NCBI GenBank assembly: GCA_047610385.1
Contig: JBLGAC010000008.1
Span: 1 to 64,000, forward strand
DNA: 64,000 nucleotides
Reading direction: 5' to 3'
Source of the DNA: JBOCEF01 sp047610385
GTDB taxonomy: Bacteria; Pseudomonadota; Alphaproteobacteria; Rhodobacterales; Rhodobacteraceae
The translations under genes and the position numbers were made by a program. Of this stretch, positions 1 to 7,384 are shown piece by piece. The notes beneath the pieces were generated by a model, which was not told the DNA's origin, searched no databases, and saw only the letters and a list, made by a program, of their open reading frames with translations. The first letter of the stretch is position 1, and the number at the start of each line of letters is the position of its first letter.

Positions 1-227
1 GCGGCGACCTTCCAGCCGATCATGTCGGGACGGCGCGCCATGTCCTCAGCCCCTGCGCGGCGCAGGCCACGGCCCGGCGACAGCAATGACAGGGCTTCGA
101 GCACATTGGTCTTGCCCGCGCCGTTGTTGCCATAGATCGCCACCGGACGCCCGTCGGTTTCAAGCCGCAGGCGCGCATGGGATCGGAACAGCGTCAGCCC
201 GAGACGCAGCACCGCGCGCCCAGTCAT
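1..227 (-). CDS. recF: RecF, N-terminal part (cut by window edge)
   Basis: DNA replication/repair ATPase of the SMC-like ABC family that helps load RecA at gaps. Only the first ~75 codons are present; the rest lies before base 1. The start ATG is at 227 and the protein begins MTGRAVLRLGLTLFRSH. A P-loop GNNGAGKTN sits at about residues 34-42, followed by VLEALSLLSPGRGLR, which is characteristic of RecF. It is the third gene of the dnaA-dnaN-recF series, separated from dnaN by 111 bp that contain GC-rich hairpins. Identity is secure from the motif and position; completeness cannot be judged. Confidence 0.93.
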   Translation of the reverse strand, partial: MTGRAVLRLGLTLFRSHARLRLETDGRPVAIYGNNGAGKTNVLEALSLLSPGRGLRRAGAEDMARRPDMIGWKVA

Positions 228-284
228 CGCAGGAACCACCTGGGTTTGGGGGCGCCGCCGCGCGCTTGGCGCGGCGCGGGCGAC

Positions 285-301
285 GGGGGCTCGATGCCCC
301 C
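285..301 (-). terminator. GC hairpin downstream of dnaN
   Basis: GGGGGC / GCCCCC arms around a 5-nt loop, 37 bp beyond the dnaN stop. There is no strong T-run. The same shape, with a one-base difference in the stem, lies just downstream of dnaA at 1711-1727. A longer GC-rich inverted repeat (about 252-277) sits beside it. It may be a 3'-end or processing hairpin rather than a classical terminator. Confidence 0.4.
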
Positions 302-338
302 TGAGGCTGCACCGCCGATCAAGAAAAAGACGTCAGGC

Positions 339-1457
339 TTAGACCCGCATCGGCATGACGACATACACCGCGCTCTCGTCATCGCCTTCGCGCACCAGCG
401 TCGGATCGCCTGAGCCGTTGAACAGGAACACCGCGTTTTCGCGGTCCACCTGTCCGGCGATCTCGGTCAGATACTTGGCGTTGAACCCGATTTCCAGCGG
501 CTCGGCGCTGTAGGCGACGGCCAGCTCTTCGGTCGCAGCGCCGCTGTCGGGGGCGTTGACCGACAGAATCAGCCGGTCCTCGTCCAGCGCCAGCTTTACT
601 GCGCGCGACCGCTCGGACGACACCGTGGCGACGCGGTCAACGGCGGAGGCGAACTCCGCCGCGTCGACCTCAAGCCGCCTTGTGTTGCCCACGGGAATCA
701 CGCGGGTGTAATCGGGGAAGGCACCGTCAATGACCTTGGAGGTCAGCGTCAATTCAGGCCCGGCAAAGCGCACCTTGGTCTCTGACACCGACACTGTGAT
801 CACGGCATCATCGTCTTCCAGCAGGCGGCGCAGCTCCCCCACGGTTTTGCGCGGCACGATCACGCCAGGGATCCCTTCAGACCCCGGAGGCGCCGGCGCA
901 TCAACGCGGGCCAGCCGATGCCCGTCGGTCGCCACGCAGCGCAGCATTCGCCCGCCCACGCCGTCGGCCACATGCATGTACACGCCGTTCAGATAATAGC
1001 GTGTTTCCTCGGTCGAAATCGCAAAGCGCGCCTTGTCGAACAGGCGGCGCAGCAGCGGCGCGGGCGCCTCAAAGCTGCTTTCGTATTCCGCCGACGCCAT
1101 CACCGGAAAATCTTCTTTCGGCAGCGTCGCGAGGCTGAATTTGGATCGTCCTGCGGTGACATGCAGACGGCCCGCATCGCCCTCATCCTCCAACCGGATC
1201 TGAGAGCCGTCGGGCAGCTTTCGCACGATGTCATGCAGCGTGTGCGCTGGCACGGTGACTGCGCCTGCCTGCTCCACCATCGCCGGGATCACGTCGATGA
1301 TCTCAATGTCCAGATCCGTGGCGCGAACCGAAATCGTGGCTCCGCTCGCCTCGATCAAGACGTTTGACAGGATGGGGATGGTGGTCCGACGCTCCACCAC
1401 GCCTTGGGCGCGGCTCATGGCCCGCAGCAGGGCGGCGCGCTCAACGCTGATCTTCAT
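339..1457 (-). CDS. dnaN: DNA polymerase III beta subunit (sliding clamp)
   Basis: Ring-shaped processivity clamp of DNA polymerase III. The 372-residue protein starts MKISVERAALLRAMSRAQG and matches the family length; an in-frame extension upstream to 1517 is rejected because family members begin at this methionine. Three clamp domains are recognisable, with typical segments such as VERRTTIPILSNVLI near the N-terminus and the C-terminal AVYVVMPMRV ending. It lies between dnaA and recF on the same strand, in the conserved replication cluster. Nothing looks disrupted. Confidence 0.97.
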   Translation of the reverse strand: MKISVERAALLRAMSRAQGVVERRTTIPILSNVLIEASGATISVRATDLDIEIIDVIPAMVEQAGAVTVPAHTLHDIVRKLPDGSQIRLEDEGDAGRLHVTAGRSKFSLATLPKEDFPVMASAEYESSFEAPAPLLRRLFDKARFAISTEETRYYLNGVYMHVADGVGGRMLRCVATDGHRLARVDAPAPPGSEGIPGVIVPRKTVGELRRLLEDDDAVITVSVSETKVRFAGPELTLTSKVIDGAFPDYTRVIPVGNTRRLEVDAAEFASAVDRVATVSSERSRAVKLALDEDRLILSVNAPDSGAATEELAVAYSAEPLEIGFNAKYLTEIAGQVDRENAVFLFNGSGDPTLVREGDDESAVYVVMPMRV

Positions 1458-1656
1458 CGCATTCTCGCTTGGATGCGCGCACCGCTTGAAAAAGGGCGGG
1501 CGTGTTGGGGGGCACAAGGCGCCATGGCACCGGGCGGTTCACACTACTGGATGCGCAGGCGGGGGCAAGGGGGCGGGGCGCGAAAACCCAGCTGCATCGC
1601 AGATCGCCCCATTGCGCCGCAGGAAAGCCGCGCCAGTGGCCTGCAAAACGCCTGCC

Positions 1657-1691
1657 CGCCCCGCCCCAGACACACGGGTCGGGGCGGGGCG
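1657..1691 (-). repeat. Long GC inverted repeat in dnaA-dnaN spacer
   Basis: Eleven-base perfect arms (CGCCCCGCCCC at 1657-1667, GGGGCGGGGCG at 1681-1691) around a 13-nt loop, within the 281-bp gap between dnaA and dnaN. It is followed at 1711-1727 by a second hairpin, GGGGGT / GCCCCC. This may terminate or attenuate dnaA transcription or be a dispersed intergenic repeat; neither hairpin has a T-run. Confidence 0.45.
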
Positions 1692-1738
1692 CGCCGCAGG
1701 CTCGCACGAAGGGGGTTCAATGCCCCCAAGGGCGACAT

Positions 1739-3274
1739 TCAGGCTTCGAGCATCCGGCGCAGAAGCTCCAGATCCTCGGCCATCTGGCTGTCGGTGGTCT
1801 TGAATTTCTCAATCTGCTTCACGGCGTGGATCACCGTGGTGTGGTCGCGCTTGTCAAAGCGCCGTCCGATTTCTGGCATCGATTTGCTGGTCAGCGTCTT
1901 GCACAGATACATCGCGATCTGGCGGGGCCGGGCCACTGATCGCGACCGGCGCGGCGACAGCAGGTCTGACATGCGCAGGTTGTAATGCTGGGCGACCTTG
2001 CGCTGGATTTCCTCGATGGTGACCTTGCGGTCATTGGCGCGCAGCAGGTCCGACAGACATTCCTCGGTCATGTCCAGATCGACCTCACGGCCTACCAAGG
2101 ACCCGAACGCCATCAGCCGGGTCAGCGCGCCTTCGAGCACGCGCACGTTCGACGAAATCCGGTGCGCCAGATATTCCAGCACTTTGCCGGAGATGTGCAC
2201 ATCGGGATGGTTGCGCTGCATGGCCTCAAGCTTGCTTTGCAGGATGCCGAGCCTGAGTTCATAATCGGTCGGGTGCAGATCGACCACGAGGCCCCATTGC
2301 AGGCGCGATTTGATCCGCTCCTCCAGGCCTTCAATTTCGCCGGGCGCGCGGTCGGCGGAAATCACCACCTGCTTGCCCTGCTCGGTCAACGCATTGAAGG
2401 TGTGAAAGAATTCCTCCTGCGTTGAGTTTTTGCCGGCGATGAACTGCACGTCGTCCACCATCAGCACGTCCACGGACCGGAACAATTGCTTGAACCCGGA
2501 CGTGTCCTTGAACCGCAGCGCGCGGACAAAGCGGTACATGAACTGCTCAGCCGAAATATAGAGGATCTTGCGGTCGGGGTGCATTTCCTGCACCCGCCAG
2601 CCAATGGCGTGCATCAGGTGGGTTTTGCCCAGTCCCACGCCGCCATACAGAAACAGCGGGTTGAACATCACTTCGGGGTCTTCGGCCACGCGCCGGGCGG
2701 CGGCATGGGCCAATTCGTTCGGCTTGCCGACCACGAATCGGTCAAAGGTGAATCGCTGGTCCAGCGCGACTGAGCCGAGATCGCCTGCTTCGGCTTCTTC
2801 CTCGGCGCGTGCGGCTGCGGCGGCGGATGTGCGCGTCAGCTCGCCTTCGGCGCGCTCCAGATCCTCAACCACCGATGCGGCGACCGATGCGGTCCTGCGC
2901 ATCAGATGCGGCCGGGGTGCGGCGGGAACGGGCGCGGGGCTGCGTGCCGGGGCGGGGGCGGGCGCCTCAGGGGCACCTGCATCGGCGGAGGGCTTGCGCT
3001 TGCGCAGCCGGAATTCCAGGCGGGTCACGTTCTCAAACTCAGTTGAGATCATGCGTGTCAGCACGTCGCCATAGTGGCGCCCGACCCATTCGCCGATGAA
3101 ATTGGTCGGCGTGGACAGCACAGCCGTCGTGCCGCGCGCGTCTTCAAGCGCGAGCGGATTGATCCAGTTGTCAAAGGCCGAGCCACCGATCTCCGCGCGG
3201 GTCATCTCGCGGATGCGGGCCCATGCCGGACCGATCGGGTGCGCGGTCTGCTCAGAAGCGCCGGGCATGCACAT
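1739..3274 (-). CDS. dnaA: Chromosomal replication initiator DnaA
   Basis: AAA+ ATPase that binds DnaA boxes and opens the origin. 511 residues. Domain I is at about 1-90 and includes FDNWINPLALED. A proline/alanine/glutamate-rich linker at about 92-170 is long and explains the large size. The AAA+ core has Walker A GGVGLGKTHL near 211-220 and Walker B VLMVDDVQF. Domain IV carries the helix-turn-helix signature with RRFDKRDHTTVIHAVKQIE near the C-terminus. It stops 64 bp downstream of a rhodanese gene on the same strand and may share its transcript. No convincing cluster of DnaA boxes was found nearby. Confidence 0.97.
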   Translation of the reverse strand: MCMPGASEQTAHPIGPAWARIREMTRAEIGGSAFDNWINPLALEDARGTTAVLSTPTNFIGEWVGRHYGDVLTRMISTEFENVTRLEFRLRKRKPSADAGAPEAPAPAPARSPAPVPAAPRPHLMRRTASVAASVVEDLERAEGELTRTSAAAAARAEEEAEAGDLGSVALDQRFTFDRFVVGKPNELAHAAARRVAEDPEVMFNPLFLYGGVGLGKTHLMHAIGWRVQEMHPDRKILYISAEQFMYRFVRALRFKDTSGFKQLFRSVDVLMVDDVQFIAGKNSTQEEFFHTFNALTEQGKQVVISADRAPGEIEGLEERIKSRLQWGLVVDLHPTDYELRLGILQSKLEAMQRNHPDVHISGKVLEYLAHRISSNVRVLEGALTRLMAFGSLVGREVDLDMTEECLSDLLRANDRKVTIEEIQRKVAQHYNLRMSDLLSPRRSRSVARPRQIAMYLCKTLTSKSMPEIGRRFDKRDHTTVIHAVKQIEKFKTTDSQMAEDLELLRRMLEA

Positions 3275-3338
3275 CTCCCTGCCGGCCTGACGTCCCTGTG
3301 AAAGGCGCCACCGGTCTCATTGTCGTTGTCAGGCCGGT

Positions 3339-3767
3339 TCAGTTCTGCTGCCAGGGCAGCTCGCGCGCTTTCCAGCCGTTGGTGCGGCCACGATGGCCTT
3401 CGGGGTCAAGGTCGCCCTCAAAGCCCTCGGCCACATTTATGCACGTCGTCGTCAATCCAGCGGCGGCGTAGGACGCCGCAGCCGTGGCGGCCGCGTCATG
3501 GGACCGGGCGCCTGATCGGCAGATAAAATAGATCGCTGACGGCAGTTTGCCACCAAGCTGCCGGGTCAATTCCGCCACAAATCCATCATTCACGCTCATG
3601 TCCGGAAACCGGCGCCATTCGATGGTCAGCACCGCCTTGCCGGCATCTGACAGGTCTGGCACGCCGACAAAGGCCCATTCAGGGCGGGTGCGGACGTCGA
3701 CGAGCACGGCGTCGCCTTCGCGGATGGCTGCATAGGCTTGCGAAGGGGTCTGTTGATCGACGCTCAT
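3339..3767 (-). CDS. Rhodanese-like sulfurtransferase domain protein
   Basis: Single rhodanese domain of 142 residues. The N-terminal half contains VLVDVRTRPEW, and the active-site loop ICRSGARSHDAA supplies the catalytic cysteine (CRSGAR) that would carry a persulfide. The closing segment EGFEGDLDPEGHRG is typical of single-domain bacterial rhodaneses. Likely cytoplasmic; substrate unknown. A good ribosome binding site (GAGGAG) precedes the ATG. It sits between rpsT and dnaA on the same strand, 64 bp from dnaA, so dnaA may be read from its promoter. Confidence 0.85.
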   Translation of the reverse strand: MSVDQQTPSQAYAAIREGDAVLVDVRTRPEWAFVGVPDLSDAGKAVLTIEWRRFPDMSVNDGFVAELTRQLGGKLPSAIYFICRSGARSHDAAATAAASYAAAGLTTTCINVAEGFEGDLDPEGHRGRTNGWKARELPWQQN

Positions 3768-4278
3768 GAAAGCTCCTCAGGGCGGTTCTGCGCCGCGCGC
3801 ATGGGGGCGGGCGGGGTTGGGTCTGCCGGTCGTTGCCGCCGCGCGCCGGTTCACGGCGGCGCAGGTCGATCGGAGGTCTTGGAATCACTCCCCCATGTTA
3901 GGCGGGAGAGGCCACTGCGGGCAAGGCTGAGTCTTGCTTATTGAAAAGCATTCGACAGGCCGTGCCACCCGAATGCAAATGTTGATCACGTTGCGCGAGC
4001 GTGCACAAAGTAAGACATACGATTGACCACGCAATATTTCTGCGTGTACATTTTAACTGTTCTTGAATTTTACTGAGGCTGGCGCCCGTTTGGATCGAGC
4101 CATCCAGCGCCGTCAACGTAGTCCGCCGGCCCGATTCCAATCAACAGGGCTAAAGTGCGAACATGACGTTCGCGTGGCGCTACGATGAATGCGCGCGCTG
4201 CGCCCGCAGCAGGGCGGGCGCAAGGGCGCTTGCACATTGCACTTCAGAGTGCGGAAAGCCGCGCGTAAAAAACGCGAA
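3768..4278. other. Gene-free region upstream of rhodanese/dnaA
   Basis: About 510 bp without a supported gene. The part from about 3890 to 4160 is clearly AT-richer than its surroundings and probably carries the promoter for the rhodanese-dnaA transcript on minus. On plus there is a promoter-like pair, TTGACC at 4023-4028 and TACATT at 4047-4052 (18-bp spacer), pointing at no known gene. Two GANTC methylation sites are present (about 3881 and 4133). The 12-mer GTCTTGCTTATT occurs twice (about 3931 and 4301). DnaA-box-like matches are too weak to call an origin. Confidence 0.4.
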
Positions 4279-4302
4279 ACGCGGCCCCGCACAGGGCCGC
4301 GT
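4279..4302 (-). terminator. rpsT terminator
   Basis: Perfect 9-bp GC stem (ACGCGGCCC / GGGCCGCGT) with a 6-nt loop, 31 bp after the rpsT stop. Read on minus it is followed by TTCGCGTTTTTT, so it resembles a Rho-independent terminator. Confidence 0.75.
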
Positions 4303-4332
4303 CTTGCTTATTCCGACAGGTGGGCGTGCGCG

Positions 4333-4608
4333 TCAGGACGCTGCGACGCCGAGGCCTTTGATGCGGCTCGCGAGGCGCGAAACCTTCCGGCTTGCGGTGT
4401 TCTTGTGGAACACGCCTTTGGTCACGCCGCGCATGATTTCGGGCTGCGCGTCCTTGAACGCGGCCGCTGCGGCAACCTTATCGCCCGAGGCGATGGCGAG
4501 CTCAACCTTCTTGAGGAACGTGCGAATGCGCGAGCGGCGCATCCGGTTCACTTCGGTCCGGCGTTCAGTCTGGCGGACGCGCTTGCGCGCGGAGGGCGTA
4601 TTGGCCAT
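4333..4608 (-). CDS. rpsT: 30S ribosomal protein S20
   Basis: Small-subunit protein that binds 16S rRNA early in assembly. 91 residues starting MANTPSARKRVRQTERR, the standard S20 N-terminus and length; a 35-codon upstream extension is rejected. Strongly basic and helical, ending SRLASRIKGLGVAAS. Monocistronic, with its own promoter (4649-4677) and a hairpin terminator downstream. Confidence 0.97.
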   Translation of the reverse strand: MANTPSARKRVRQTERRTEVNRMRRSRIRTFLKKVELAIASGDKVAAAAAFKDAQPEIMRGVTKGVFHKNTASRKVSRLASRIKGLGVAAS

Positions 4609-4648
4609 GAAATTTCCCGTGTTTCTGTACCTGTCGGTGTAGGCGGCG

Positions 4649-4677
4649 CTCATATAGCCGCTGCGCAGAGTCGTCAA
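4649..4677 (-). promoter_or_regulatory. Probable sigma-70 promoter of rpsT
   Basis: On minus, TTGACG (4672-4677) and TATGAG (4649-4654) are separated by 17 bp, about 40 bp upstream of the rpsT start. The -35 matches consensus at five of six bases. Not experimentally supported. Confidence 0.45.
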
Positions 4678-4761
4678 GGGCCGCACCCGACAAGGCCCCA
4701 GAACGCAGGCCACAAAGGCCCAATCGGTGCGGAGGCGCCACGCGGCCCCCCCGCAGGTTTT

Positions 4762-5538
4762 TCACTTGCCCCGGAACTGGGGCGCGCGCTTTTCCACAAA
4801 GGCATTCATGCCCTCGGTCTGGTCTTCAGTGGCGAACAGCGAATGGAACAGACGCCGCTCATAACGCAGGCCTTCGGCCAGCGTGGTCTCATAGGACCGG
4901 TTCACCGATTCTTTTACCGCCATGATGGCGATGGCCGATTTCTCGGCGATTTTGGCCGCGGTGGCCAGCGCTTCGTCCAGCAGCTTGTCGGCGGGAATCA
5001 CCCGGCTGACAAGCCCCACGCGCTCAGCTTCGTCTGCGGTCATGAAGCGGCCGGTCAGGTTCATCTCCATCGCCTTGGACTTGCCCACAAAGCGGGTCAG
5101 GCGCTGGGTGCCGCCGATCCCGGCCATAACGCCGAGATTGATTTCCGGCTGTCCGAATTTGGCGGTGTCGGCGGCAAGGATGAAATCGCACATCATCGCC
5201 AATTCGCACCCGCCACCCAACGCATAGCCTGCGACGGCTGCGATGATCGGCTTGCGAATGCGGCACACGCCATCATGCTTGTCGGTGAAATAATCTGACT
5301 TGAACATGTCGACGAAGGTTTTTTCCGACATTTCCTTGATGTCGGCCCCCGCGGCGAAGGCTTTGGCCGAGCCGGTCAGCACCATGCAGCGGATCTTGTC
5401 GTCGGCGTCGAACTTGGCGAGCGCGTCGTTCAGCTCCCCCAGCAATTCCTGGTTGAGGGCGTTGAGCGCCTCAGGGCGGTTCAGCTTGATGAGCCCCACA
5501 TGGTCACGGGTCTCGACGATGATGGTCGTATAGGCCAT
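4762..5538 (-). CDS. Enoyl-CoA hydratase (crotonase family)
   Basis: Hydrates trans-2-enoyl-CoA in fatty-acid beta-oxidation. 258 residues, the family's normal length. Oxyanion-hole regions are visible: KAFAAGADIKEM near residue 60 and VAGYALGGGCELAMMCD near 105. The two catalytic glutamates fall in GGGCELAM and FGQPEINLGVMAG, and the C-terminus FVEKRAPQFRGK is typical. It resembles short-chain crotonases of the FadB1/PaaF type. It follows mutM on the same strand (140-bp gap) and precedes rpsT, a neighbourhood commonly seen in this order. Confidence 0.9.
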   Translation of the reverse strand: MAYTTIIVETRDHVGLIKLNRPEALNALNQELLGELNDALAKFDADDKIRCMVLTGSAKAFAAGADIKEMSEKTFVDMFKSDYFTDKHDGVCRIRKPIIAAVAGYALGGGCELAMMCDFILAADTAKFGQPEINLGVMAGIGGTQRLTRFVGKSKAMEMNLTGRFMTADEAERVGLVSRVIPADKLLDEALATAAKIAEKSAIAIMAVKESVNRSYETTLAEGLRYERRLFHSLFATEDQTEGMNAFVEKRAPQFRGK

Positions 5539-5678
5539 TGGCGGAAAGTCCTCCGTCGGCGTTCAGCACGCATCCCCTGCAGGCCCTGTATGGACCGCCG
5601 GGGCGAGCGCCGCGTGTTATATAAGCCGGGCCGCGCGGGCAAGCGTTGTCGCGCACCGGGTGTGTGGCGGTCGGGCGT

Positions 5679-6530
5679 TCATCTTTGGCAGCGCGGGCAA
5701 TGGAACGTCGAACGCGCCGATTGCACAAGCCTGTCGATCGTTCCCCCGCACCCGGACTTTTTGCAAGGCTTTCCCTCGCGCCCGTAAACCGCGAAGCCGT
5801 GCTGGAAATATCCAAGCTCTCCGTCGGCTTGGCGATAGTCGCGCAACGACGACCCCCCGGCAGCGATCGCTTCGGTCAACACGTCGCGGATCACTTGGGC
5901 AAGTGTTTCAAGGCGATCACGCGCAATGGTGCCCACCAGCAGATCAGGGGCGATCCCCGCGCGCCACAACGCCTCACACACATAGATGTTGCCCAGACCG
6001 GCGACGATTCGCTGGTCGAGCAACGCGGTTTTCACCGATGTTTTCCGCCCTGCGAAACGTGCCGCAAGCAGATCGGCATGGAAATCATTGCCCAGCGGTT
6101 CGGGCCCGATATTGGCCAGAAGGCGGTGCGCGTCGGCGCCATCGGTGGGCAGCAGGTCCATCGATCCGAATCGGCGCGCATCGTTGAAGGCGATGCGCAC
6201 GCCGCCCTCCATGTCGAAAATCACATGGTCATGCTTGCCGGGCGCGGCGCGATCATGCGTCATATCGGCCGTCCGGGCACCATCAATCAGCAGACGGCCG
6301 GACATGCCCAGATGCATCAGCAGCGTTTCCCCCGATCCCAGATCGGCGAGAATATATTTTGATCGCCTGCGCAAACGCTCCACCCGCGTGCCTGTCAGGC
6401 GTTCAACGAACCGTTCGGGGAACGGAAATCGCAGGTCTGGGCGGCGCTGGTCGACGGACAAAAAGCGCTTTCCCTCCATCACCGGGGCCAGCCCGCGTCT
6501 TACTGTCTCTACTTCTGGCAGTTCGGGCAT
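5679..6530 (-). CDS. mutM: Formamidopyrimidine-DNA glycosylase
   Basis: Bifunctional glycosylase/AP lyase that removes 8-oxoguanine and formamidopyrimidines. The start at 6530 gives MPELPEVETVRRGL, placing the catalytic proline and glutamate at positions 2 and 3 after methionine removal; upstream in-frame codons to 7025 overlap ubiE and are rejected. 283 residues. The C-terminus has the family zinc finger with four cysteines, from CKKSGCGG to RSTFHCPRCQR. Divergent from ubiE with only 37 bp between start codons, so both promoters must overlap or lie inside the genes. Confidence 0.96.
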   Translation of the reverse strand: MPELPEVETVRRGLAPVMEGKRFLSVDQRRPDLRFPFPERFVERLTGTRVERLRRRSKYILADLGSGETLLMHLGMSGRLLIDGARTADMTHDRAAPGKHDHVIFDMEGGVRIAFNDARRFGSMDLLPTDGADAHRLLANIGPEPLGNDFHADLLAARFAGRKTSVKTALLDQRIVAGLGNIYVCEALWRAGIAPDLLVGTIARDRLETLAQVIRDVLTEAIAAGGSSLRDYRQADGELGYFQHGFAVYGREGKPCKKSGCGGTIDRLVQSARSTFHCPRCQR

Positions 6531-6567
6531 GTTTGCGGCGCGGCTCCTTCGGGATATATGCAAGGCC

Positions 6568-7341
6568 ATGAGCGATCCTTCCGATACCGGGGCAGGCCCC
6601 GAGACCACAACCCATTTCGGCTTTCGCGATGTGCCAGAGGCCGACAAGGCCGGGCTTGTCCGCGGGGTCTTCACGTCCGTTGCGTCAAAATACGACGTGA
6701 TGAACGATGCGATGAGCCTGGGGGTCCATCGCATCTGGAAAGACGCGATGGCCGATTGGCTGGCACCGCGGCCGGGGATGGACATCCTCGACCTTGCGGG
6801 CGGCACCGGGGACATCGCGTTCCGGATGCTGAAGCGCATGAAGGGCAACGGCCATGTCACCGTCTGCGATCTGACGGAATCAATGCTGGTCGAAGGGCGC
6901 AAACGCGCTGAGGCCACCGGATTCGCCGACAATCTGGCATGGGTGACCGGCGATGCGATGAAGCTGCCGTTTGCCGCGAACAGCTTTGACGCGGTCACCA
7001 TGGCGTTCGGCATCCGCAACGTCACAAAGATGGAGGACTGCCTGTCCGAGATCTACCGCGTGCTGCGCCCCGGCGGTCGATTCGTGTGTCTGGAATTCAG
7101 CCACATCCCAGAGGCTGGGCTGCAAAAGCTTTATGACCTTTATTCGTTCAACGTGATTCCCAAGCTGGGCAAAATGATCGCCGGGGATGCGGACAGCTAT
7201 CAGTACCTTGTCGAATCGATTCGCAAATTCCCCGATCAAGACACGTTCGTCGCCCGCATCCGCGCCGTGGGCTTTGGTCAGGTGAAATACCGCAACCTGT
7301 CGCTGGGCATCGCCGCCCTGCATTCGGGATGGAAGACATGA
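6568..7341 (+). CDS. ubiE: Ubiquinone biosynthesis C-methyltransferase UbiE
   Basis: SAM-dependent C-methylation of the benzoquinol ring in ubiquinone synthesis. 257 residues from the ATG at 6568. Motifs: VASKYDVMNDAMSLGVHRIW, the SAM-binding loop ILDLAGGTGDIAFRML, and the family signature around MAFGIRNVTKMEDCLSEI followed by RVLRPGGRFVCLEFS. Its stop overlaps the ATG of a 14-codon mini-ORF that ends just before ubiB, so the two ubiquinone genes are probably co-translated. Confidence 0.96.
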   Translation: MSDPSDTGAGPETTTHFGFRDVPEADKAGLVRGVFTSVASKYDVMNDAMSLGVHRIWKDAMADWLAPRPGMDILDLAGGTGDIAFRMLKRMKGNGHVTVCDLTESMLVEGRKRAEATGFADNLAWVTGDAMKLPFAANSFDAVTMAFGIRNVTKMEDCLSEIYRVLRPGGRFVCLEFSHIPEAGLQKLYDLYSFNVIPKLGKMIAGDADSYQYLVESIRKFPDQDTFVARIRAVGFGQVKYRNLSLGIAALHSGWKT

Positions 7342-7382
7342 GCGCGCGCCGCGTGCCCTTTGCGTTGACGGGAGAACGCTGA
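7338..7382 (+). other. 14-codon mini-ORF bridging ubiE and ubiB
   Basis: An ATG overlapping the ubiE stop (ATGA) opens a frame encoding MSARRVPFALTGER whose TGA ends 2 bp before the ubiB ATG. It could be a translational-coupling relay or a chance frame. Confidence 0.25.
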
Positions 7383-7384
7383 GC

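Noticed and set aside
3898..4140. 80-codon minus ORF
   Set aside because: Lies in the AT-rich promoter region, unusual codons, no ribosome binding site or family resemblance.
3890..4160. Chromosomal origin of replication near dnaA
   Set aside because: The stretch is AT-rich, but only single weak DnaA-box-like matches (for example TGATCAACA, reverse strand near 3980) were found, with no cluster. dnaA location alone does not place oriC in alphaproteobacteria.
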